Below are positions 1 to 11,991 of a DNA stretch of 64,000 nucleotides, piece after piece. Made by a program: the position numbers and the translations under genes. The notes below the pieces were generated by a model. The model made no database searches. It was not told where the DNA came from and saw only the letters and a program-made list of their open reading frames with translations. Source of the DNA: Erythroxylum novogranatense (Eukaryota; Streptophyta; Magnoliopsida; Malpighiales; Erythroxylaceae); the NCBI GenBank assembly GCA_029891385.1, contig CM057230.1, positions 23,192,847 through 23,256,846 on the forward strand, in the 5' to 3' direction. Numbering within the stretch: position 1 is the first letter of the stretch; every line of letters starts with the position of its first letter.

Positions 1-335
1 GAAATTAGACATCATGAAAGTATTCAAATGAAAGCAAGTCTTTACCAATTAAATCTGAAATGTACAAATTCATTATACACTAGAGAGAACTAATGAATAG
101 ATATGACATTAATTCTCAAATGCTATTCCAATAAGCAACATAAAGATCATAGGACATGCTAAAAGAGAAAAGAGTGCGAAATGAATCATTTAGCTCTACA
201 CTAAGAATGAAACAAAGATACATAATAATAAGAAGTAGACAAAAAAATGAAATAGCGGACAACATTTGAAATTTGGTTTTCGTCAAGAATCACTTGTGAG
301 GTAAGGGATGAAGTAAATGATGGAGGAGTGGTATC

Positions 336-343
336 TATTTATA
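336..343 (-). promoter_or_regulatory. Possible TATA box on the minus strand
   Basis: The minus strand reads CTATAAATAGATACC, a close match to a plant TATA box. Just upstream on the same strand, AACGGCTAG-type motifs recur three times between about 360 and 410. It could drive transcription of the minus-strand element toward the window edge. No transcript evidence is available. Confidence 0.35.
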
Positions 344-438
344 GAGCATTTTTGTAAACTAGCCGTTTTTGTACCGTTAACTAGCCATTATTACCTAGCC
401 GTTATACATTTTAATAAATTATTTTTAGGTAAAAAAAA

Positions 439-522
439 ATACGTATGACTAATGTTCACAAATACGTATGGATACTGTTCACAAATACGTATGGTTAATG
501 TTCACAAATACGCATTTGCCAT
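439..522. repeat. 23-bp tandem repeat in the left LTR
   Basis: The unit gttcacaaatacgtatg plus six bases starts at 454, 477 and 500, with a partial unit before it. Each unit carries the palindrome ATACGTAT or a near copy. It occupies the same relative place in the LTR as other short-repeat blocks in this window: after the donor-like site, in LTR sense. Confidence 0.85.
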
Positions 523-560
523 CGCTCACGATCGAAGCGTTATCAGTAGCAAGACATCGC

Positions 561-594
561 TCACTATTCTGCACTGTTCACTATTTTGCACTGT
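561..594. repeat. 17-bp direct repeat, two copies
   Basis: Two adjacent copies of tcactattctgcactgt (561-577 and 578-594) differ at one base. They lie beside the 23-bp array within the same minus-strand LTR. Confidence 0.8.
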
Positions 595-1449
595 TCATCA
601 TCTTCAACCTTCGACTTCCGACTCTGAAACTTCTTCTTTTCTTCTTTTTTTTTCTCTTCTTTTTTTTCCCTTCCTTTAACTTCTTCACTTTACAACTAAC
701 CTATTTAACAATTCTAACCTATCAGAATTATCCTAATCTTCAAACATGATAAATCTATAAAAAAATTCCTTCCCCCTTTCTTTCTCTATGGTATTAACTA
801 ACACCAACAAATAGCCTCCATAATCCAAAGATGATCAAGAATAAAACAAAAACAAAGATGTAATTCACAGATGAGAAACTAACAGTAAAATCCTACTTAC
901 CGATTTTCCAAAGAAAACTCCAACAAAGGCGATTAAAGCGTGTGTTGGTGAGTGAATGGCTTCGCTATCTCTCTTGATGGATGGGTAAAGGATGCATTCT
1001 GAAGGAATAAACGATAATGTTCTATTTAATTCGTTGCGTGTAGGTTTGGATGCGATACAGCTAACAAACAGTTAATAGGTCCAAATAGTAATAAATAACC
1101 AAAAACATTGTTATGAATTCTTATAACAAATAAATACCCAAAAGTTCCAGAAAACTTTCAAAAATTTACCAAAAATTTTGTCAGAAAATAATGACTCTCA
1201 AAATAAATTGTCAACTCAAAACTAATCCTCCATTAATTTCTAAAAATATTTGAAGTATACAAAAATTACGAAAATTATAATAATACTGTCCAAATCAATC
1301 CAAAGTTTCATTAAACCAATTGACCCAGAAAATGCCATGAATGCATGCCAAAATACTTATGCACAATTTAAGTAAATAGTGAATAAGCAAATAACAAACA
1401 TAATTCGTACTAAATTCCTTTACTATTCTAACCCCTAATGTGGGGCGTT

Positions 1450-2440
1450 ACACCAGTGGTGGATGACTATTCCAGGCAGTACCACTAGACCTTGTCTATT
1501 GAAGTGGGAAGACTTTCTGAGAGTCTTCAGAGACAACTACATGCCCAAGGTCTACTTGGACATGAAGATGCAAGAGTTCTTGGAACTGAAGCGGGGCAAG
1601 ATGTCAGTGGCGGACTATGAGGTCCGATTTAATGAATTGATGGGTTATGCTACCGCTCTGATTCCTACAGAGGAAGACAAGTGCAGGAGGTTTGAGAATG
1701 GGCTTAATATGGAGATCAGAACAAGGTTGGTGAGGTCCGATATGGGCACTTTCATTGAATTGAGGGCTGCCTCAATTAGAATTGAACAGCTAATGAAGGA
1801 GAAACAAGCAGAGATCGGGCAAGGGTCCAAAGGAAAGAGGCCTAGTGAGAGTCAAGGCAGTTATGGCAGGAGTTTTAGTAAGCGTCAGAGTAGACCATTC
1901 AGATCATCAGGTGGATTTAGACAGTCCGAAATGGGAAGGACAGGTAGATCTACACAGACTGGTGGGGGACGAAGTATAGTGCAAAACCAGTGGCCCCCAT
2001 GTGAGTATTGTGGGAAGAGGCACAGTGGGGAGTGTTGGCGGCTGATTGGAGCCTGTCTTGCATGTGGCTCCACGGATCATCTGATTAGGAATTGCCCCAC
2101 TACATTGGGAGCTCAGTCTGCTGTGAGTGGGAGAGCTGGTAGTAGCACGACAGTGCAGCAGAGTCGCGGTGGTGGACCTGGACTGAGGGGTCGAGGTAGA
2201 GCCCGAGGCAGAGCTGGAGATTCCTTTGTGGTGACTAAGGGACATGGCATCCGACCACAGTCCCAGGCCAGGGTCTACGCCATGACTAGGCAGGAGGCCC
2301 AGGATTCTTCGGATGTTGTTGCGGGTATGCTTTTGAATTTCGGCTTTGAGGTTTATGCATTGATAGATCCAGGTTCCATGCATTCTTTTATTGCACCGCA
2401 TATGACATGTAGATTGCATGGGAATAGGGTGATGTTGTAG
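1450..2440 (+). pseudogene. gag and start of protease, Ty3/gypsy, 5'-truncated
   Basis: The frame is open from the junction at 1450 through a Trp-Trp pair to a TAG at 2438-2440, giving 325 residues from the first ATG at 1463. Residues 10-110 hold the retrotransposon gag fold (WEDFLRVF, YMPKVY, ADYEVRFNEL). A Ser/Arg/Gly-rich basic stretch follows. A zinc-knuckle region with two closely spaced Cys/His clusters (CEYCGKRHSGEC, then CLACGSTDHLIRNC) lies at about residues 175-210. An aspartic protease begins near residue 295, where the active-site triad reads D-P-G at residues 302-304 (2366-2374) instead of the usual D-S/T-G. The gag N-terminus is lost beyond the inserted LTR. Confidence 0.9.
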
Positions 2441-2887
2441 TATGGGCTAGAGGTGAGTACACCTCTAGGTAGTACTACTACTTTGGGAGAGGTCTGCAAG
2501 GGATGCTCGATCCAGATCGATCAAGCAGTGTTGAGTGCAGACCTGTTAGTGTTGCCCTTGAGAGAGATAGATTTGATTTTGGGGATAGATTGACTTACTG
2601 CCCATAGAGCTGTTATGGATTGCTACACTAAGGAGGTAGTATTAGAATCTCCTGGTCAGCCTAGAGCGGTATTAAGAGGAATTATTCAGGCAGTGCCAGC
2701 TAGAATGATATCCTTCATGAGTGCATTAAGGTTGATACAGGGAGGATGTGAGGCTTATCTGGCCCACATTATTGATACTAGGTCGAGCAGAGCGTCATGT
2801 GACATTCCAAAGTGGTTAAGGAATTCTAGAGGTATTTCCCGAGGAGTTACTCGTTTACCACCGATCGGGAACAGAGTTCACAATTGA
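2441..2887 (+). pseudogene. Protease remainder and linker to reverse transcriptase
   Basis: After the TAG at 2438 the same frame continues with the second half of a retroviral-type protease, including the conserved LILGIDW segment. There the Trp codon is now TGA at about 2590. A linker frame from 2615 to 2887 leads toward the RT. It is non-functional as read, and no intact start belongs to it. Confidence 0.75.
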
Positions 2888-2934
2888 TCGATTCGTGTCG
2901 CCCTATATCCATTCCTCCATATAAGATGGCACTG

Positions 2935-4130
2935 TGGAACTCAAGGAGCCAAAGCTCGATTGCAAGAGTTGTTGGAAAAGGGTTTCATAAGGCCCAGTGT
3001 TTCACCTTGGGGAGCGCCAGTGTTGTTTGTGAAGAAGAAGGATAGGACTTTGAGGTTATGCATCGATTATAGGCAGCTTAATCGGGTGACCGAGAAGAAC
3101 AAGTATCCGTTGCCTAGAATTGATGACTTGCTTGACCCGCCAGCAGGAGCTCTGTATTTACTAAGCTAGATCTGAGATCAGGGTATTACCAGTTGAAGAT
3201 AGAGGAGGCTGATATACCTAAGAGTGCATTCAGGAGTAGGTATGGGCACTATGAGTTCCTAGTGATGCCATTTGGGCTAACTAATGCTCCGATAGCTTTT
3301 ATGGCCTTGATGAATAAGGTGTTCCAGCCCTACTTGGATCGATTTGTAATTGTGTTCATTGACGATATCTTGGTGTACTCAAAGAGTAGAAAAGAGCATG
3401 ATGAGCATTTGAGAGTGATCTTACAGATTATGAGAGAGAAACAATTGTATTCCAAATTCAGTAAGTGCAAATTTTGGTTGAATCAGGTGGTATTTCTGGG
3501 GTATATAGTGACTGGAGATGGCATACAGGTAGATCCAAAGAAGGTAGAGGCATTGATGAATTGGGAAGCTCCGAGAAATGTGTCGGAGATTCGAAGCTTC
3601 TTAGGATTGGCTGGGTATTATCGAAGATTTGTCGAGGGGTTTTCCTTGATCTCAGCCCCTCTGACTAAACTTCTGAGGAAGAATGTAGTGTTTGGATGGA
3701 GTGAGGAGTGTCAGAAGAGCTTTAAAGAACTGAAACATCGGCTGACTACCGCACCGGTGTTGACTATTCCATCAGGGATTGGAGGATATGTGGTATATAG
3801 TGATGCTTTGCATCAAGGTTTGGGATGTGTACTGATGCAGCATAGCAAGGTGATCACCTATGCATCGAGACAATTAAGGTCTCAATAGATCAATTATCCG
3901 GTACACGATTTAGAGCTAGCTGCAGTTATCTTTGCTCTAAAGATTTGGAGACATTATTTGTATGGGGAGACTTTCCAGATATATACTGATCATCAGAGTC
4001 TGAAATATTTGATGAGTCAGAAGGAGCTAAACTTGAGGCAAAGGAGGTGGATTGAGTTATTAAAAGATTACGATTGTACTATTGAGTACCACCCAGGGAA
4101 AGCTAATGTGGTGGCAGATGCTTTGAGCAG
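2935..4130 (+). pseudogene. Reverse transcriptase and RNase H, Ty3/gypsy
   Basis: The RT shows [10 protein letters not shown], then LCIDYRQLN, then, after a frame break near 3170, a continuing frame with MPFGLTNAP and the catalytic block FIDDILVYS at about 3354-3380, so the two metal-binding aspartates are present. The connection domain ([15 protein letters not shown]) and RNase H ([22 protein letters not shown], then [10 protein letters not shown]) follow. A stop at 3886-3888 interrupts RNase H, and the frame recovers at 3958. The segment ends at the DALSR motif near 4128. Known role of the family: copies element RNA into DNA and removes the RNA template. This copy cannot make the full protein. 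Confidence 0.92.
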
Positions 4131-5730
4131 AAGTCTAATGTTAGTCTGTATTCGATTCAGATTATCGAGGTTACCTAATCTGATTTATTTGAGAGCTTTA
4201 AATGTAGAGTTGAATCTGGAGCAAGATGAGGCACTAGTTGCTACTTTGAAGTTGAGGCCAATGCTACATGATAGAGTCAGAAGAGTACAGAACAAAGATC
4301 CTTATATGGTAAAGCTTATAGAGAACGTGAAGGCAAATTCGGAGTCCGAGTTTGAATTAAGGGATGAGACTTTGTGGTTGAGACATAGGCTATGTGTACC
4401 TAATGTGGATGATTTGAGGAAGGAGATCCTTGAGGAAGCTTATATGGCTGCCTATGCTATGCATCCTGGTACTACCAAGATGTATAACACATTGAAGCAA
4501 CATTTTTGGTGGCCTGGAATGAAGAAGCAAGTAGCTGAGTATGTGTCAAGATGTATGACGTGCCAGCAAGTGAAGGCAGAGCACCGTGCTCCAAAGAGAG
4601 AAGTTGAATTCATTGCCCATTCCGGAGTGGAAATGGGAACGGATCACTATGGATTTCATCACGGTTTGCCAAAGACCCGAGGCAAAGATGATGCTATTTG
4701 GGTCATAGTGGACCCTGACTAAATCGCCCATTTCTTACCAAAGAGAGAGAATAACTCACTTGATCAGTTGACCGTAAGTATGTGAATGAGGTGGTGAGAT
4801 CTGTATGGAGTGCCGTGTCCATAGTATCGCATGGGATCCGAGATTTACTTGAGATTTTGGAAGAGCTTGCAGACTACCATGGGAACTAAGTTGAACTTGA
4901 AGAAGATTTCATCCTCGACATGATGGATGAGTGAGAGGACAATCAAGACTATTGAGGATATGCTTAGAGCTTGTGTATTGGAGTTTAGAGGAGCTTGGGA
5001 TCAGTATATGGCATTGATAGAGTTTGCCTACAATAACCACTACCATAGTAGTATCAGAATGGCACCGTATGAGGCACTGTACGGTAGGAAATGTCGTTCG
5101 CCATTGTATTGGGATGAAGAGGGCTTGAGAATGATGGAAGGCCCAGAGTTGATACAGGACACAGTGGATAAGGTGAAGTTGATCCGAAGCCGAATTAAAG
5201 CGGCTCAGGATAGGCAAAAGAGTTATGTAGATCAACACCGACGTGATATGGAGTACAGTGTAGGAGATAGAGTATTTTTTAGAGTGTCACCCTGGAGGGG
5301 AGTTTTGAGATTCGGTAAAAATGGCAAATTGAGCCCTAGATACATTGGTCGTTATGAGATCATTGAGAGGATAGGACCTTTGGCCTATAAGTTGGCTTTA
5401 CCGAATGAGATGTCTCAATTGCATAATGTGTTCCATGTGAGTATGCTCCGAAGATGCCGATCAGATCCGACACATGTGATACCGGCTCAGGAGATTGAGG
5501 TTGCTAGTAACTTAAGCTATGTTGAAGAGCCGATTGAGATTGTGGGATCACGGATTAAGCAGTTGAGGAACAAGGTTATTCCTTTGGTAAAAGTCCTTTG
5601 GAGGAACCACTCAACTGAAGAAGCAACATGGAAGACAGAGGAGCATATGAGGAAACAATATCCCCACCTGTTCGAGCAAGCAGGTAAGAATTTTGAGGAC
5701 GAAATTTCTTTAAGGATGGGAGAGTTGTAA
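4131..5730 (+). pseudogene. Integrase with chromodomain-like tail, Ty3/gypsy
   Basis: The zinc-binding HHCC region is visible at about 4440-4580 ([24 protein letters not shown]). The catalytic core is badly damaged between 4722 and 4927, with frame changes and a stop near the conserved DAIWV segment. The frame resumes at 4927 with SERTIKTIEDMLRAC and runs 267 residues to 5728. It includes the GPLAYKLALP segment, HNVFHVSML, and a C-terminal VLWRNHSTEEATWKTEEHM block of the chromodomain type. Chromodomain tails direct integration toward particular chromatin in chromoviruses; activity here is not expected. Confidence 0.9.
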
Positions 5731-6123
5731 CATCCCATTACTAGTAGGAAGGGTGGGATGGTAAATGTGAGTGACTAATGAGAGTTAGGGATGTATTCTA
5801 CATGTTCATGGATAACTTGCTTCATACTTATACTTGGTTGTTGCACATGAAAATAATTGTACATGCATTCATGATTAATTCCGGGTATAATTGGAATGAT
5901 TTGAGAATCTTAAATGTTATTACATTGAAAATTTTATGAGTTAGTGAAATTTTGATATTTTGAATTTTGGTAGGAAATATTGTATTTGTATTCGTTGGTG
6001 AAGTTATGGACTATTGAGAAAGATATATTTATAGTAGGGAACAAGAAATAAATTAAATAAAGATTTGGAGATAGTTGGGTTGTAAAGATGATGGTTGTAT
6101 TGGAAAGAGGGGAACTAAATGGA

Positions 6124-6183
6124 CTTAGTTTCCAAAGAAACTAAGTTAGAGTTTAATCATTAAGAAAGTGACATGTGTCACTT
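6124..6183. repeat. Two adjacent short inverted repeats in an LTR
   Basis: CTTAGTTTC and its exact complement flank CAAA at 6124-6145. AAGTGACA and its exact complement flank TG at 6166-6183. Related LTRs carry similar GTGACA/TGTCAC palindromes at the same relative place (about 10062-10080 and 36103-36121). They lie upstream of the donor-like site and could mark a promoter or factor-binding region. Confidence 0.65.
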
Positions 6184-7058
6184 AGACCTTGTATTCTAGC
6201 TAGGAGTAGGTCACTATTCCTTGAGAGTTGACAAGTTAACTCTTGTCTAAGTCCCTTCTTTATTCTCATCTTTCTAAAACTTCTCTCTTCGAAACACAGA
6301 GTTTTCCAGTAAAATATCTTCTAAGGGACTTTTGTGTTCTTCCTTTCTTCCACCAAACATACTTTGCCTTTTGTGTCATCTACTCTAAGGAAAAATTAGA
6401 AACTAATCATTTCACTCAGTGAAGTACGAAAAGTTTGGTGGAGATTAGAACTTGAAGATTTTGGAGTTTTCAGCAGGTAAGTGTTAGAGAAATCTCTTGC
6501 AGTTAGGGATTTGCGAAATAAAGTTGATAAATTAATTTCATTTGCATGGAAAATGTACTTTATGTGTTTGTTCTTAAATACTGGGTAGTTGGGGAGAAAT
6601 AAATTCAGTTATAGTGTTAAATTAGTTTTTGAGAAAACTTTTGGTGTTTGATGACGTAAAGTGTTGAAAGTTAGAAAGTCTGAAAAAAATTTCTCACTGA
6701 GTATATTTCAGTATTTTAGCCATAACATTTTCTGTGGTTGTCTAAATGATATGATTCTTGATTTGAAGTAAACTAGGAATATATGGCTACAATTCGTATG
6801 AAGACATCGAATTTCAGTTCTATCTATAAGAATCTCAAAAGTTGTCACGAAGTTGAGGACTGGGTGCAGGATGTTGAGAGTTGATCGAAAACTCATATTC
6901 CAACTTAGGGAGGAAATTTGTACCTGATTTAGATAGATTCTAGCAAAGTTTCCTTCTTGAAAGTTGTATATAATTCTTTCATCTTTCCAACGGTATAAAT
7001 TTTGTAAATTTTGGACATCAGAGTCAAAAGTTATGCATCTTATAAGTGGAGACGTTTC

Positions 7059-7260
7059 AGACGCATGAAAGCAGAAGCATGAAAGTAGACGAATGAAAGC
7101 AGACGAATGAAAGCAGACGAATGAATTTAGATGAATGAAAGCAGTCGAATGAAAGCAGACACATGAAAGTATACAAATGAAAGCAGATGAATGAAAGTAG
7201 ACGAATGAAAGCAGACGAATGAAAGTAGACGCATAAAAGCATACGCAGAAACTGAGACGC
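7059..7260. repeat. 14-bp tandem repeat in the LTR
   Basis: About 14 imperfect copies of the unit agacgaatgaaagc run through this block, decaying at the right end. The block stands directly before the LTR segment that is shared with other copies (CATAACTTCTTCTC, CTCCAAATGA). The sister LTRs hold unrelated short repeats at this position. Confidence 0.9.
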
Positions 7261-8060
7261 AAAAACAAGTTGTACTCTTTTGGTCATAACTTCTTCTCTA
7301 GACCTCCAAATGACCTGATTTTTGAAGCATTGGATTCCTAACACATTTATTTATCCCTCCACACAAAAAATTATGGTCTTTGGTATTAAATTGGAAATGA
7401 TTGACTGAACCAAAGTAAGGCTACCGGTGGAAGGAGTATGAATTGGATATTTTACTGAATGTATTTCAGTATTTTGATGATATCTTGGTCTATAGGATTC
7501 CAATTGAGGTGATCCTTGATTTTTAGTAAACTAGAGTTATAGGGCTACAAATTATATGAAGGAGTTGAATCTTGATACGGTCTCTAAGGTGTTCAATTTC
7601 TAGATGGAAGTCGGATGTAATACACCAATTTGGAGAGGAACAGTCCGAAAATGTTTGAGGTACATCTTTGAGACTACTGAACCAAATTGAGTGATTTTGG
7701 TGTTAATGGAAAGATAAAAGATAGAGGAACACTTTTCTAAGAGAAATTAGGCTCAACTTATGCAAGTTTTGCCTTCTTATTAAACATGAACAGTGGACCC
7801 GAAAGTTCGAGTTTGGAGAAAGATCTGAAATGGTTCATTGGATTATGAAATTGGATTCAAATGGTTTATGGAGGTTTAAATCCCACAGAATGAGGCTAGT
7901 TAAGTGAGTTTTGATAGTTGAATGTCTTGTGATGAAATTGATGGATTGATACCCGGGATAGTCATGAATATGCATTATACATATTTCATCTCATTCATGT
8001 GCATTATTAAACACTTATGATTGTTCAAGGTGTGATATATGTATATGTTATTTGTTATAG

Positions 8061-8129
8061 AGGAGCCTCTAGAACGTCAACCTCCAGACGTTGCTGGATC
8101 TTCCAGGCATTAGCTTCGGGAGCAAACTT
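8061..8129 (+). other. Candidate non-coding exon inside LTR
   Basis: This 69-bp segment lies between an acceptor-like TTGTTATAG and a donor-like GTGAGTAACC. The same arrangement with 64-70 bp recurs in the other LTRs. Splicing is inferred from conservation only. Confidence 0.4.
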
Positions 8130-8749
8130 GTGAGTAACCTAGATGGTTCCTCAACCTTTATGTGTTACATTTTATGCACTTATGCCATGTGGAGTTAAGG
8201 AAGGATTTGTGTGTTTACTTTTGTTTGACTTCGGACCATAGGTGTCCGAGTTAATTGGAACTTGATATAGAAGTGTCAATTGTGGTACATAGCAATAATT
8301 TGATTTTAATGCGATACGAGACATGTGCATTCATGCATAAATGCATGATCATATAAAACCTTAGTGAAGCAAATCTACATTTGGTATTTAATTTTATATT
8401 TTCTAATCCATTGATATTGATAAGGCCTAATATTTAAGGATTTGGATATTAGGGAACAAGGTACATAATGATTGTGCAATTAGAAGGGAGGTATAGAATT
8501 AGGTTTCTAAAAAATATATATAAATTCAGAAAGTAAAGCTTGAATTTAGGGATTATGGATGTGAGAAATAACTGAACTATAATTCTCTTTTCCCAAATTT
8601 TGGAATGTGGCATTGGTCTAGACTCTATGAGGGAACCTATATAGCCTATACTTTTAACTGTCCAAATTCATCATAAGATTAGTTCCTTCGATTAAGAAGA
8701 AAAAGTAATTTTGTATTAGTTTTAAACCTAGCAATTGTACTTCAATATT

Positions 8750-9582
8750 CCAATAAAGTCAATTGCAATGAATCACTTTTTTTTCCTTATTTCAACTCTG
8801 AAGGAAGGAATTAACTACACTAAAAGTTTAAGGTCTTCGACTATATTCTCAACCATAAAATTGTGAGTTAAACCATTGTTTACAAGTATGAGGAACTCCT
8901 TATTGTTGAGAATTCCTTAGAGCTTTATGGTGGTACCATTCAACTTTCCCAAAATTAGGTGAAAGCTAATTTTAGCAAAGTCAGCTTATGCACCATTGTC
9001 ATTATTGTCTTTATGACTAATGTCATCTTCTCTACCAACTTCGTCATCACAATCCATGAGCTCCAAGAAATAAAAGGCATATATTTAAATCAATGACCAA
9101 GAGAAAATTTATCGTTATAAGATAAGCTCAAACCTTTTGCAATTTGATTTTGACATTTGACATCCCGTGGGTAACTTGGTTGTGAATAGGCAACTAGGTA
9201 GGTGGTTGATGGAAGAGTGCGTGTGATATTAAGGAAAAGTTTATTACATATTTGGTCTTCATTTGGAAGAAAAGAACGAGGCAATAAGTATAATTTTGAG
9301 GTTGTGAAGAATTGTGCCAATTAGGTTAAGCTATGTGATTTAATTTCAATTTAGACTCAAATTCCATTACCAAACTCATGACTTTATACATAATGCACAA
9401 ATTATGAATTCATACATCTGCTTTATGAAACTCATGTAAGCCATGAAGAAAAATGCCCAATAAGTAATGGTCGACTAATTTGTTACTCTTATCAATCACT
9501 TTGCAAATTCTTGACAATATTCGTAAACTGTCCCATTTTGGCAGATGTTGCATAAGTATTTTTTGAATTTTAAAACTTAGTT
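8750..9582 (-). pseudogene. Antisense Ty3/gypsy gag and protease remnant
   Basis: On the minus strand, from 9560 downward, frames give a gag-type stretch (NGTVYEYCQEFAK, then LVDHYLLGIFLHGL). A degenerate zinc knuckle follows near 9100 (KGL, then DKFSLGH, with its cysteines lost). A retroviral-type protease lies at about 8800-8960 (ISFHLILGKL, then LVNNGLTHNFMV), where the active-site aspartate is replaced by Asn. Frame changes and stops are frequent. The wording resembles gag/protease of the Reina/CRM-type gypsy group more than the chromovirus at 1450. The remaining N-terminal gag is on the other side of the solo LTR at 13078-13240. Confidence 0.7.
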
Positions 9583-11007
9583 TATAATATCTTGTTACTC
9601 ATGTTGAGGCCAGAATAGTGTATATGAGAGATTATGAGAAGTTAGACAGTGCATTTCATGCTCATGCATAATATAACATACAAATACACGTGAATATTGA
9701 TTTTTGCTCATTAAAATGATTGTACATGCATTCATTGACAATTTTTGGATATAATTGATTTATAAATGAGAATATGTAGGGAATTGTAGTTTATATGTGT
9801 TGAAAATTGATTTGGTGATAATATTTATTGATTTGGATTTTTTGGTAAATTTTAGAAAATTTCCAAAATTATGAATAGTTTTGGACTAGAAAAAATGCCA
9901 AGTGACAAGTCAATTGACGAATGATAGTAGAAATAAGAGTTAAATGATAGTGGAGAATTGTATAGATGACTTTTGGATTTATTGATAAATGCCATCAAAA
10001 ATTAAGATGATTGGACTAGTTAAATAGGAGAACCTAGCCTAAGTTCATAGAAATTGGACAAGTGATAAGTGTCACTTGCCAAACCTAGCCTTTACTCTTA
10101 CGAATATACTAAAAAGATCAAATTAATTGTTTGATCTTATTTTCTTCTTCCTTATGACTTTCTTCATCTTCTGTGAGTTTCTTTACTTCCAGAAATTGTC
10201 TCACCCTCACAACGCAAGCCTTGCTCTCATTTTTCACTTACTATCTCATTTTGTTATCTTCTTCACTATCACTGAAATACCTAACCTTACAACTCTTGAC
10301 TGTTGATGATCCTATGTTATTAGAAAGCTAGGGTTCACGTAATTATGAAGAGTTTAGAGTTTTAGCAAGTAAGTAACATGTTAAATTCTTATGAGTTGTT
10401 TGAATATGAAATAAAGATAGTGATTAAAAGATAGTGAAACTAATGGTCATTATTCATGTGTATCGTGGATATAGGATGAGAATATTGATATCTTGTTTGT
10501 GTTTTTTGATGATCAATATTTCATAAGATGGTGTTGAAGTGATTTTTGAGTTAGAAATATCATTGAAAATATGTTTAAAAAGAGTGCATAAAATTTTTGG
10601 AGAAATGATAGACATATGCTCTGTTTTCACTTTTATTACGTGACTCTCTTTGGGTGTTTTAGAAATGAACTGAAATGAGTTTAGAGTTAAGGAAAAAGTG
10701 TAAGGTGATGTCGTGATATGGGAAAAGAATAAAAATGATAAGTTAGAAATGAAATGAAGGTGTTGATGAAAATGAAAAAGTGCAGCAGATGAAGAAATGA
10801 AAAAAATGATGAATATGCATAAATGATGTCCTATTTCTGATGTCTATGTTTAATTATGGATTTTGATCTGCTGTGAATAAGTTGATTTGAAATGGAAGTA
10901 GGAATAAAGAGGAAATAGTGAGGACATAAGTTGTAAATGGTGGATTAAGCAAATGAGAGGAAGGAGAGAACAAAAATATGTAGTTCGTGAATTTGGAGAA
11001 GAAACAT

Positions 11008-11080
11008 GCACGATCGTGACATTGGTGATGCATCTCACATTGCACGATCGTGACATTGCGCTATCAGCACGATCGTGACA
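11008..11080. repeat. Three palindromic units CACGATCGTG in the LTR
   Basis: The unit GCACGATCGTGACA occurs at 11008, 11042 and 11067, with spacings of 34 and 25 bp. Its core CACGATCGTG is a perfect 10-bp palindrome with CpG sites. It occupies the slot directly before the conserved ATAACTTCTTCTC segment. Confidence 0.85.
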
Positions 11081-11923
11081 ATGAAGGCTTACCGAAAGTT
11101 AACAGTTTTGAACATCCTTTAGTCTTTTGGCTATAACTTCTTCTCCCAACCTCCAAATGACTTGAAATTTGAACCAACAAACTTCTTACACATTTTTCTT
11201 CCTCTCCATCAAAATTTATGGCCCTTTAAATTCATTCGGAAAAGATTGATTGATGAATTAGGGATTAAAGTTATGAAGTTTGTTGGAATATTGTTAATGG
11301 AGTGTTTTCATCAAATAGATGTCGATATTTTGGCCATATCTTGATCTGTAGATATCCAAATGAGATGATTTTTTATTTAGATTAAAATAGAGACATATGG
11401 ATACAAATTTTTTTGAAAAAATATAATTTTAATTATGTCTCTAAGAATTACAAAATCTGGCTTGAAGTTGAGTACAGAGTACGATTGTAGTTTAAAAATA
11501 GTCTGAAGTGTTTTGAGTATAACTTTCAGAATATTAAATCAAATTGTATGATCTTAGTGTCATTAAAAACATAAGACATAAAGGAACAATTGTCTATAAT
11601 AAAGTATTACCTAAATACTCCATTTTTCTTGTCTTAATGATCATGCAAATTTGACTCGAAAGTCTGTTTTGAGAAAAAACTGGAAAGATTAATTAAATGA
11701 TGAACTTAGAATAAATTTGTTTTATTGAGGTGTAAACCTAAGTTCAAATCATAAGTATGTAAGTTTTGATCTATGAATGATCAAGTGATGAGAATAATGG
11801 AAATATAACCTGGATTGTCATTGAGCATGCATTGTACATTATCCATATACATATGTGCATAAATGAGTATTTCTACAATTATGCAAATTTGTGATATGTG
11901 TAAATGTATATTGCATGATATAG

Positions 11924-11991
11924 AGGAGCATTTAGAGCGTTAACATCCAGACATTGCTAGGACTTTGAGGCAATAGCTTTCTGGAGCAACT
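11924..11991 (+). other. Candidate non-coding exon inside solo LTR
   Basis: A 68-bp segment bounded by acceptor-like ATGATATAG and donor-like GTGAGTAACC, aligned with the equivalent segment at 8061-8129. Confidence 0.4.

Larger units (their letters stand above)
1..1449 (-). mobile_element. Start of a minus-strand Ty3/gypsy LTR, cut off by the window edge
   Basis: Read on the minus strand, the sequence begins at 1449 with TGTAACGCCCCAC, the same kind of start as the other long LTRs here (TGTAACATCCC). About 110 bases in, it carries the shared segment GCATGCATTCATGGCATTTTC. A splice-donor-like GGTAAGTA follows at about 901-894, at the position where the other LTRs have one. The right border falls inside the gag of the next element, directly before its Trp-Trp codons at 1457-1462, so this LTR was inserted there. 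The second border and target duplication lie outside the window. Bases 1-430 look different and could belong to another element; I cannot prove continuity. Confidence 0.6.
1450..5725 (+). mobile_element. Decayed Ty3/gypsy chromovirus, internal region
   Basis: The order is gag, protease, reverse transcriptase, RNase H, integrase and chromodomain-like tail, the Ty3/gypsy order. The wording of the domains (WEDFLRVF and MKMQEFLELK in gag, a WKTEEHM-type tail) resembles the Tekay/Del chromoviruses. It ends in the purine tract aaggatgggagagt, directly before an LTR starting TGTAAC at 5726. The 5' part, including the gag start and primer site, has been separated by the LTR inserted at 1449. Several stops and frame breaks make it non-autonomous. 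Some look like C-to-T changes at methylated sites, for example a glutamine-type codon now TAG at 2438 and a tryptophan-type codon now TGA at about 2590. Confidence 0.93.
5726..8366 (+). mobile_element. 3' LTR of the decayed chromovirus, 3'-truncated
   Basis: It starts TGTAACATCCCATTAC directly after the polypurine tract. It keeps the family layout: conserved GTACATGCATTCATG near the start, donor-like CAG|GTAAGTG at 6476/6477, a 14-bp repeat block at 7059-7260, the segment CATAACTTCTTCTC at about 7283, and the candidate exon 8061-8129. Similarity to the solo LTR at 9583 stops near 8366, just before the hairpin region. The last roughly 700 bp, including the LTR end, are missing and replaced by antisense gypsy sequence. 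Confidence 0.8.

Noticed and set aside
452..749. Overlapping plus-strand frames of 75 and 93 residues
   Set aside because: They cover the 23-bp and 17-bp repeats and a T-rich tract of an antisense LTR; no coding signal.
6708..7268. A 186-residue minus-strand frame rich in Phe, Ser and Leu
   Set aside because: Its middle is the 14-bp repeat block read in cycling frames; the flanks are LTR sequence. Not a gene.
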